This document shows, piece after piece, positions 1 to 7,831 of a stretch of 33,725 nucleotides of DNA (the stretch's first letter is position 1; each line of letters starts with the position of its first letter). The position numbers and the translations under genes were made by a program. The stretch is from Acanthamoeba lenticulata. Taxonomy: Eukaryota > Discosea > Longamoebia > Acanthamoebidae. Below the pieces are notes generated by a model. The model saw nothing but the letters and a program-made list of their open reading frames with translations, had not been told where the DNA came from and made no database searches. The stretch covers positions 1 through 33,725 of the forward strand of contig NAVB01000190.1 in assembly GCA_002179805.1 (NCBI GenBank), written 5' to 3'.

Positions 1-73
1 TAACCCTAACCCTAACCCTAACCCTAACCCTAACCCTAACCCTAACCCTAACCCTAACCCTAACCCTAAACCC
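1..73. repeat. Telomeric repeat tract (TAACCC)n
   Basis: Eleven perfect TAACCC units followed by one TAAACCC variant and then unique sequence. The C-rich strand reads 5' to 3' into the window, which is what the left end of a chromosome should show for a TTAGGG-type telomere. The tract is short because the assembly presumably stops inside the telomere. Confidence 0.97.
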
Positions 74-507
74 TAGCTTGCCGTAGCATCTTTGTCCTTC
101 ATGTCCTCCATACTGAGTTCGTAATCCAATGCTGGACAGGATCCCTCCATGGCTGACCCCCAAAGAAAGGTTTAACAATGAGTTGGGTGAAGGTGGGAGT
201 CAACAATTATTCTACTGAGCTGCCGTCAAGCGCTTCTAACTACCTTACAAAATAAATGAGAATGATTTTTGTGAAGGTCTTGATATGGAAGATTCTTGAA
301 AGAAAGATTAACGTGCCTTCAAGCCCTTCTTGTACTTGTGTTGTCAGCTGCCCATCTTGGAGAGAGAGATGTTGCTTGGTTGGGTGCCAATGTGATGTGT
401 TGTACGTGTGGCGCTGAGCGAGTTTACCTAATCGAGGGGGGCTTGCCGACAAACTTCTTGTACAAGAAAATTCAACTCGGGCGAGCCCTGAATTAGTCAG
501 GATTATA
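74..507. other. Subtelomeric stretch without a recognisable gene
   Basis: About 430 bp between the telomere and the first transposon. It holds only short open frames (at most 94 codons, on overlapping strands) with no recognisable domain. I see no tandem repeat, tRNA or rRNA signal. The composition is intermediate between the AT-rich element that follows and the GC-rich genes further in. Confidence 0.6.
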
Positions 508-522
508 CCGGAAAAATTTTCC
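508..522 (+). repeat. Candidate terminal inverted repeat, left end of element 1
   Basis: CCGGAAAAATTTTCC, matching the reverse complement of 1677-1691 at 14 of 15 positions. It sits 103 bp beyond the transposase stop codon. Confidence 0.4.
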
Positions 523-625
523 ACGTTTGGGCTAAGTCTGTATAAAACTGGAAAATTTAGTATTATACAGTATTAAACAGTATTATACTATTTAATACTA
601 CATTTCAAAAATCAATTTATTGTGT

Positions 626-1602
626 TCAATGACGATAATTGTTAATAAAAACAGCAACAATAGTGTAAGACATATGGTGTAATTGCAAAATGTATTCTTC
701 ATTCAAACCACATGGAAGACGTAATTGTTCACGGCATATGCGATAATTTTTAAATTCTTCCATTGTTTGTTCAACACGTATACACCATTGAGCTATCAAT
801 TTATAAATAGCATTTTTTTCCCTTGGTGGTGTTAAAATTCTAAATGCAGGATGTTCATCATCATTTTGGTCTAAACCATCAAAACCATTATCAGCAAGGC
901 CCCACTCACAATCGTCTAATTTGTTATACCAATCATTTACACTTTCAAGAAATAAAACACGATCATGATTAGTTCCAGGGAATGAATTAGACAAACCAAG
1001 AATAATTCCAGTTGGAGTTATAAAAACTAGTTTAGATATTGTATGCTTGTTTTTTTTTGCTGAATAAAATGTAAAATCAAAAAATGCTGATCCAGGGACT
1101 AATATTGCTTGTTCAACTCCATCAACAATATAAGTAAACATTTTTCCAAACATTGTAACACTTTGTGATAAACGAAAATCAAGATTATGCATTGATAAAC
1201 TTGGTTTTAAATAATTATACAACCATGGTAAAGTACGTATTCTGGAATTACGAGCAGTGTCAGGAGTAATTCTAAAGATTAATGCTAATAATAAATCTAC
1301 AGGGTAATGTCTCATCCACAATAATAATAATATAAGTTCATCACTTGGTGATAAATGTCTAGCCCTGGCAGATGATTGTACAAGGTGATTTTCATAAACA
1401 GACAATAATTGGCAAAACTTATTTCCTGATATTCCAATTAATTGTAAAAAATGTTCATGTGATAATTGATCAACATATAATAAAACTATAATAAAGTGTG
1501 CAATAAAGTCAGCAAACAATATATTTTATTGATAAACATTATTATTTCGTTTTTTTACCTACCACCATTGTTATTGATAGATGAGGAGCTGTCTTGCTCC
1601 AT
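626..1602 (-). CDS. Harbinger/IS5-like DDE transposase (two exons)
   Basis: This predicted nuclease cuts and rejoins transposon ends. My model has exon 1 at 1602-1563 (ATG, then a Gln/Asp/Ser/Asn-rich leader of 13 residues), a 77-nt intron (donor GTAGGT, acceptor TATAG) and exon 2 at 1485-626, giving 299 residues in frame. DDE_Tnp_4-type motifs are visible: the first Asp in VDGVEQAI, the FPGTNHDR motif, the second Asp in LADNGFDG, and Glu in RVEQTMEEFKN. There are no internal stops, so the frame looks intact. Codon use is very AT-rich, unlike every host gene here. It is a homologue (roughly 45% identical by eye) of the catalytic part of the transposase at 29936-31589, but lacks that protein's Cys/His-rich N-terminus. 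The intron sits at the equivalent position and phase in both. Confidence 0.85.
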
Positions 1603-2252
1603 GTAAAACAAAGTCGGCGCGGTTGCTGTTGTGTCGTTTCACACACAAGTTTTTTTTTGGTCGTAGCGACAAAAACGGAAAATTTTTTCGGCTAAGCGCG
1701 GATAATGCGGTGAGCGGCGGAGAAGATGGAATCGATCTGGATAGTGTCCTCAGCGAGCTCTCCTCCGACGCTCCCGTTCCCACTACTCTACACTCTCCTT
1801 GGCCGTCAGCCGTTGTTCCTCCATCCCCAACTTCCCCGACTGCCACTGCGCAGGAGCCGAGCGATGGTTCGGCGGCTGTGGTAACGGCCTTAAGCGAGGA
1901 CGCCCTCAGCGATTTCCTCTTCTCCGACATGACGGGTGTCGAGGATCACATGCAAGCAGGAACCAGCATGATCAGCGTCAGCACCGACAACGGCATCGAC
2001 TTTAGCTGCCTGGACGCGCTTCTCGCCGACGAGCTGGCGTCGTCGCCAGCGCTGGTGGGGAGCTGCGCCAGCAGCGATGCTGACGGCCGGCCAGGGAGTG
2101 CCGCCACGTGGCGAGAGCAGCAGCAAGACAGCCTCAGCACTCCATCAGCGGACAATAGAAGAGGAGGAGGGGCGGGAATGTCGTGTCTGGAGCTGAGGGA
2201 CGAGGAAGCGTTCTTCGTTTCGCCTGCGCTGCCTTCCCACCTCATTAACTAG
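1581..2252 (+). CDS. Acidic protein of unknown function, probably 5'-truncated by element 1
   Basis: I do not recognise this protein. The open frame is GC-rich and host-like only from about 1692. Its first 37 codons lie inside element 1, antisense to the transposase leader, so the apparent start at 1581 is doubtful. The first in-frame ATG outside the element is at 1929. The host part contains three short acidic/hydrophobic patches (IDLDSVLSELSSD, LSEDALSDFLFSDM, IDFSCLDALLADEL). These resemble acidic activation-type segments, but no folded domain is evident. It ends at TAA before an intergenic gap of about 226 bp. It could be the surviving 3' exon of a gene interrupted by the transposon, or a chance frame. 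Confidence 0.4.
   Translation: MRSCLAPCKTKSARLLLCRFTHKFFFGRSDKNGKFFRLSADNAVSGGEDGIDLDSVLSELSSDAPVPTTLHSPWPSAVVPPSPTSPTATAQEPSDGSAAVVTALSEDALSDFLFSDMTGVEDHMQAGTSMISVSTDNGIDFSCLDALLADELASSPALVGSCASSDADGRPGSAATWREQQQDSLSTPSADNRRGGGAGMSCLELRDEEAFFVSPALPSHLIN
1677..1691 (-). repeat. Candidate terminal inverted repeat, right end of element 1
   Basis: The reverse complement reads CCGAAAAAATTTTCC, pairing with 508-522. It lies about 75 bp upstream of the transposase start codon. Base composition switches abruptly to GC-rich immediately to its right. Confidence 0.4.
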
Positions 2253-2478
2253 ATAAAAATTTCAAATATTTTACCTACAGAAGCTCATCATTTTTGCAAT
2301 ACTTGCCGTTTGGAGGAAGCGCAGGTAGATTCCGGCACTACGGCAAGATTCAAACAATCGACCAGCCACACCGACAGGGCCGACTTGTCCTCCGGCCTTC
2401 TGATCAATCTAACCTCTCTTTCTTAAGGTCGCAAATATCGAATTCATCCTCGCTAAGTTAATCCATTGGTGATCAAAG

Positions 2479-3873
2479 ATGGAAGGGAGCACAATCACAG
2501 CCTTGGCCAACTTCGAAGGCGAAACAGACGCAAGCGGCCGCAAGCACGGTTGGGGCAAGCTGACATGGGATGATGGAGATAGCTTCGAGGGCGAGTTTGA
2601 GAATGATGAGAAGGTCCGCGGCATCTTCATCTGGAGCACGGGCGACTCCTACGAGGGCGACTGGGAACACGACCTCATGCACGGCCGGGGTCGCTATAAC
2701 TACGCCGACGGTCGGTCCTACGCGGGCAACTGGGAAAAGGGCTACCGTCATGGACGTGGTACATATGTCTGCTGCTCTCCTTTCCTCTCCGTGCTTCCTT
2801 CCTCTTGCACAGCGCCTCACTCGATCGCCCTCTCAGGCACATTCCGGTGGCCTAACGGCGATTGCTACGAGGGTGAGTTCGTGCACGACATGTGCCATGG
2901 CGTCGGCGTGCATACCTACGCGGACGGCAAGCAGTACAAAGGAGAGTGGAAGGACAACAAAAAGCACGGCTACGGCATCATGTTCTGGCCCAAGGGATCC
3001 AAGACTGAGGGTATAATGACCATTGTTCATCACTCGACCGGACGTGCTCGTTGTCTCTTCTCACAATGTCGCTGCATGTACACAGGCATGTGGGAGCACA
3101 ACCTCTTGACCGGAGTCACAGCCTTCACCGAGATGAACGGTAGCCGCTTCGAGGAGAGATGGAAAGACGGTGCACGCGATGGTTCCCGTAGACCGCTTAA
3201 ACGTACCGGTACGGTTCCGTTGCGGTTCTTTGTAAGGAAGCTCGTTCTCGTCTTGCGCCTTGCTTTCCCTTCTCTTCTTCTGTTCTTGTCTTTGTTTAGT
3301 AGTAACGGTCGCTCTCGCGGAACGCGTACAGAGGCGGACATGCACGCAGTGCTGCTAGCATCAGAGCCACCCAAGTGGGCCAATGACTCGGACTTCAGCT
3401 CCTGCTACAAGTGTGATGACGTCTTCACCTTCCTGTTACGGGTTCGTTGTTTCTCTGCGCGTAAAAAGCTCGAGCTGCAGTTGACTGATTATTCTTTTTC
3501 ATGTTCTTCAGAGGCATCATTGCAGGCTGTGCGGTATGTGCCCTCCTCTTCCTTTTGGTGATACCGAAGAAGATCTCGGGTTCAGTGCTCTTCTTCTTAC
3601 CAACCCACGCGAAATTGAACGTGTGTGTGCTCCATTCCAGGCCTGGTGTTTTGCGAGAAGTGCTCTTCGCGGACGCTCCAGCTGCCACAAATATCGCCGA
3701 TCAAGCCGCAGCGCGTGTGCGATGAGTGCTTCCTCCTCAAGAAGACGTCGGAGGTGCTCGCCCTCATCGACGCTCTCCCGCCCGCCGACCCCATCGGCCA
3801 AATTGACTCGGCCAAGGACTCGGCGACGGCACCGACCGAGCCACCAGCGACCAGCGAGCAGCCGACAAGCTGA
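2479..3873 (+). CDS. MORN-repeat protein with C-terminal FYVE zinc finger
   Basis: Predicted membrane-associated scaffold: MORN repeats commonly bind lipids or proteins, and FYVE domains bind phosphatidylinositol 3-phosphate on endosomes. Exons 2479-2758, 2837-3010, 3086-3208, 3332-3441, 3512-3533 and 3641-3873 give 313 residues in frame. About seven MORN units fill residues 15-190 (for example GDSYEGDWEHDLMHGRG). The FYVE domain follows with its signature elements: WANDSD, the CYKC zinc pair, the RRHHCRLCG core, CEKC, RVCDEC. Fifth is a 22-nt micro-exon that encodes most of the RHHC core. The third intron (3209-3331) is the least certain, since other donor and acceptor pairs exist there. The tail after FYVE is Ala/Pro/Thr-rich and disordered. 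Confidence 0.85.
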
Positions 3874-3954
3874 ACACGCCTCTCTTTTGTGTTGTTTCGT
3901 GTTTTCCAAAAAGGCTTGTTCTTCGTTCGCTTGCCGCGTGTGGCATCAGACAGA

Positions 3955-5168
3955 TCAATCAGAGCCGGAGATGGCCTGCTCCTTGGCCTTGAGGAGCTGC
4001 TCGATCTTCTTGTTGTGCTCGTCGGTGACCTTCTGGACCTCGTTTTCGAGCTTCTTCATGTCGTCCTTGGAGATGGCGTCCTTGTGCTTCTTGAGGTCCG
4101 TCAGGACGTTCTGCCGCGCCCGCCGGACAGAGTTCTTGCTCTCCTCGCCCAGCTTGCTCGTCTGCTTGATCAGCGACTGCCGGTACTCATCGGTTGCCCT
4201 GTCCATTTAACGGGACGCGTCAGTTACCACAAGACTAGCCCGCGCGTGTGTGGGTCTGGAGGACGCACTTGGGCAGGCGGACGATGATGTTGTCGCCGTC
4301 GGTCTGGGGGTTGAGGTCCATGTCTGCGTCCCGTAGGGCATCGACGATCTTCTTCATTTGCTGTTGTTGCAGTGGTGGAGTGAGTGGATGTTGGTCGTGG
4401 CGTAACAAAAACACGCCAAGGTGGCGGTGATGATGAAGGGTTCGAGAAGAAAAACGCACGTCCTTCTCAAAGGGCGTGATGGCCAGCGTGAAGGCGTCCT
4501 TCACGTAGACGCTGCCCTTCTTGGCCAACGGTGCGCCCTCCACCTTGATCCGATTCAGGATCTCTGTGCCGTGTCACGCACCAAACCAACAGAAGGCGTG
4601 AGCTATGGTCCACCTAAACAGAGGAAGAAGAGGAGAGCGAACCGGTGTTGGCGCGACCGACGCGCAGCTTGGCGAGCTCCTCCGTCAGCCAGTCCAGCGA
4701 GCGCTGCAGTGGGAAGGCAGTGGTTAGCAGTGGAGGAGAAGATGGAAGGGAAGGACGTCGGGCACCTTCATCTGCGACGAGAGAGAATCCTTTGTTTGGG
4801 TCATGAGTTCCGAGACGGACACGGTGGGGCCTTCATCATCGTCCTTCTTGCCTGTCCAGCCAAAAGGGGCAGAAGTGTGAGGAAATCAAAAGAAATGGTG
4901 CCGACAGAACAGGACAAGATGCAAGACCTTTGCCGCCCTTAGCCTTGGCGTAGGAGGCTCGCTGAATCCATGTGAGGGACACAGCGCTGCTGGCCGGCAG
5001 CTGGTCTCTGCCCGAATTGATCCGTGCACAGAGCGGAGTGGTGCAGGTTCGCAATCCCAAGATGGGGGAAGCAGTCGTTGCCAAGGAGCGACTCGCACCC
5101 ACTGCAGGCTGCACGCTTACAGCGGCAGAGCGAATCGTCCACAATCGTCCAGCAACAGATCTCCTCAT
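3955..5168 (-). CDS. MRRF: Mitochondrial ribosome recycling factor
   Basis: Ribosome recycling factor splits ribosomes from mRNA after termination; an N-terminal presequence points to the mitochondrion. Exons on the minus strand are 5168-4928, 4851-4766, 4703-4643, 4563-4460, 4360-4269 and 4198-3955, giving 275 residues with all phases closing. The first ~55 residues are rich in Arg, Ser and Ala with no acidic stretch (MRRSVAGRLW...), typical of a targeting peptide. The RRF body follows: WLTEELAKLRVGRANTEIL, GSVYVKDAFTLAITPFEKD, DADMDLNP, then IIVRLPKATDEYRQSL. The three-helix C-terminus is Lys/Glu-rich and ends AISGSD. Only 52 bp separate its start codon from the stop of the next gene, which lies upstream on the same strand. 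Confidence 0.93.
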
Positions 5169-5220
5169 CGTTGGTTTTTATTTAATTTTTAATTTTATTT
5201 CCCCGACCATTTCCTTCACC

Positions 5221-7522
5221 TCAGCGGCGGGAAGGGAGCTTGGCCAAGTGCCGGAGGAAGGCAAGCTCGTCGGAGGAGGACAGCAGAGAGACAAAGGCAG
5301 GAATGGCGTCGGGCTTATTCCGCAAGGAAGTGAGAGTCTTGCCGAGAGAGGTGAAGGCATTGAGCATGGTCTTCACATGCCGCATACCCTCGGCGCTTGG
5401 CAGCTGCTCTCGCTTGTCCGAGGTCGCCGTGCGTGCGCGCTTGAGGCCAGCTGAGCTGGACGGCGACGACGATGAAGACGATGGGTTGGGTGCCACCCAG
5501 AACTCAGAAGTGCCGTCGCCAGTGCAAGTGATGTCGGCTTCACGGCTGCCGTCGGGATTGTTGTTGATCATGAGCGCGTTCCCTCTGGTGGTGATATCCC
5601 CCACGGAAAAGGGCGGCACCCAGACGAAGGTATCGCCCAGCGCGTTGGTCCCGGCTGCGCTGTAGACGAGCGCGAAGCTGCCGTCGAGCGGGTCGTAGTG
5701 GTAGTACTGCAGCTCGTCAATGTTGAGCTTCGGGTAGGTGCGCGCCAGGATCCGCTGGCGCCATGCAAGGAGGGGTCCGTTCTGCTGCATGGTGCCGTTG
5801 ATGACCACCGGTCCTGCGTAAACCGTCCACAGGTCGGTCAGGCCCGACACGTTGTCGCCCATATTGGTCTTCCAGCTCCACATGGTTGACCCAACCTGCG
5901 ACCCTCTTCCACTTTAGTATATGTTTGATAGACTGGGGGGACAAGAGGTGTTGGAGCGCGTACGAGGGCCCTCTCCTGCGCCTCGATGGTGCCCTCGAGG
6001 GTGATGTTGTCAAAGTCGGCCAGCGTGCCAAACTCGGTGACGAGGACAGCGGCTTTCATCTGGTAGGCCTCGTAGGTGGCCGTCGTGTAGGCAAAGTCGT
6101 AGGAGGGAGGGTAGTACGAGTTGTTCATGGGGAGCCCCAGGGCCTGGTCGATGGTGAACACGTGCGTGTAGACGTGCGGCGCGTAGGCGATGTTGGCGTA
6201 GGTGGTGAAGGGCACCGAGTTCTGCACGGAGAAGTCAAACGTGTTTCGGATGGCCATCGGCTCGAAGAAGAAGATGTGGTTGTTGTCGTTGATGCCGAGC
6301 GACGGGTAGGCGCAGCCGGTCCCCGTGGGCTGGGAGGACGGACAAGTGGGCAGCCCGTCCCGTACGCCCGTGATGGCCTGGATCACGCGAGCATAGAACG
6401 GGTACAACAAGCGTGACGAGAAGTCGATAAAGTCCCAATGGAAGCCTGGCTGGGGCTCGTTCATGATCTCGTAGCCGATGACGGTGCTCTCGTTCTGGAA
6501 CCGACGGGCCAGGAAGGCGATGGCGCCGATGTAGTGGTCCTGCAGGCCAGGCCCGGGGGCGTCGCCCTGGGGCAGGCCAGGGATGACCAAATTGTTCCAG
6601 AAGTTGTCAAAGGCGGCCATCACGGCCAAGTTGAGGGTGTTGACGCCAAAGACGGCCAGCGCCGGCCAGCCGTCGGTCTCGACGGCCCACTCGGGCGCAC
6701 CGTCGCCTCCGTCTTGGGCAACGAGGTAGGGCGGGTACTCGATCGCCTTGTCGCCGATGATGTAGCGCGAGTACTGGTCCTGGTGCATGTCCAGCAGCAC
6801 GTAGATGTTCTGCTCCTTGGCCCATTCCACCACCTGCGCGATGCGGTCCAGATACATCTGGCTGTAGTTGCCCGGCTGCGGCTCGAGCAGGTTCCAGTTC
6901 AGCGTGAGGCGCACCAGGTTGAATCCCATCGCCTGAAGGCCGCGGCAGATGAAGGGTCAGGGTCTCATGTGGGGCGCGTATGAGTGGGAGACGAGCGTAC
7001 CCGCATCTGCGCAAAGTCGTTCTGCGAGTAGTCGGACGACGAGACATACATCCCCTTCCCCGCGTCCACCTGGCACACCGGCGGCGCCGAGTAGGAGACA
7101 TTGTTCTGAGGGCACTTTCCCACATACTCGGCAGGGTCTGGGGTCATAGGGCGGGTCAGTCTCGCCTCTGGCTCAGTGTTTGGGTGAAGCCATCGTACCG
7201 ATTGGCCTGCGGAAAGGGTCGAGTTCCCTCTGGCCAAAGTCCACGTTGACGCCTCGAAGGATCACCTGTCGTCAAGACATTGGTTGGTTGGTTCGTGTGA
7301 GGCGTTTATGAGAGGCAAGTGAAGATGCCAAGAACCAAAGAGCCGCACCGCTCGTCCTGCCCGGCCTCCCACTGCGGAGAGATAGAACCGGCCAAACTCG
7401 TGATGCACGTTGATCCATGGCATGCTGTCCCCTGATTTCGCCGCTTGGCCTCCGGTGACCAAAATCATCACCAACACAGCACACGCTACAAGAAGAAGGG
7501 AAGCGAAGTGGGTTGCCCTCAT
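5221..7522 (-). CDS. Secreted GH5 endoglycoceramidase-like glycosidase
   Basis: A glycoside hydrolase family 5 enzyme of the endoglycoceramidase type, which release glycans from glycosphingolipids. Exons 7522-7349, 7265-7199, 7137-7001, 6932-5964 and 5895-5221 give 673 residues. A signal peptide (hydrophobic LLLVACAVLVMILVTGG) directs secretion or lysosomal delivery. VILRGVNVDFG opens the barrel. Visible catalytic features are the acid/base Glu in GYEIMNEP (about E285) and the nucleophile Glu in VLVTEFGT (about E426), with MHQDQYS and APHVYTH as further conserved segments. MWSWKTN near the start of exon 5 also fits this family. After the beta-rich domain there is a Ser-rich linker and about 75 residues containing GLKRARTATSDKRE, an unusual extension for a secreted hydrolase. 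Substrate is inferred from family only. Confidence 0.88.
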
Positions 7523-7831
7523 GGTCGCTTGTCTTCCTGCGGGCACTTAGGCAGCTCAGTGGCTGCGTAACAATTTAAATCAAGGAGGAGGGGGACTCAC
7601 CCACGACGGCGTGCGCCTTTATGTCTCGTCTTTGAATCTTCGTCTTCTTAGTCAGCTACCGTGTTACATGTTTTCGAAATATCCATTAAAGGTAAAGCAC
7701 ATTCCTTTCTTGAATTCCCCTGCGATGATCCGGGTTCGGCTCGTTGTGTGTGCGCGCACTCGTCGCACAGCTCAGCCCCCAACCAATCGTCGTTCCCCTC
7801 CCACCCGTCCCTCCTCTTCCTCTTCCTCTGC
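7523..7831. other. Intergenic gap between two minus-strand genes
   Basis: About 310 bp that must hold the 3' end of the LIM gene and the promoter of the glycosidase gene. I see a pyrimidine-rich (TCC/TTC) run around 7790-7830 and no coding signal or structured repeat. Confidence 0.5.

Larger units (their letters stand above)
508..1691 (-). mobile_element. AT-rich Harbinger/IS5-like DNA transposon (element 1)
   Basis: A strongly AT-rich block of about 1.2 kb, unlike the GC-rich genes around it, encodes an intact DDE transposase on the minus strand. Its proposed edges are a 15-nt imperfect inverted repeat: CCGGAAAAATTTTCC at 508-522 and, on the other strand, CCGAAAAAATTTTCC at 1677-1691 (14 of 15 match). 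The repeat has a palindromic AAAATTTT core, so the match could partly be chance, and no convincing target duplication flanks it. The block lies about 430 bp from the telomere. Confidence 0.6.

Noticed and set aside
240..524. Overlapping small frames on both strands in the subtelomere
   Set aside because: Short, mutually overlapping, without domain, start context or composition bias. Not supportable as genes.
5886..6983. Two plus-strand frames rich in Val/Gly/Asp/His opposite the glycosidase
   Set aside because: They mirror the codon periodicity of the minus-strand GH5 gene, whose catalytic motifs are unmistakable.
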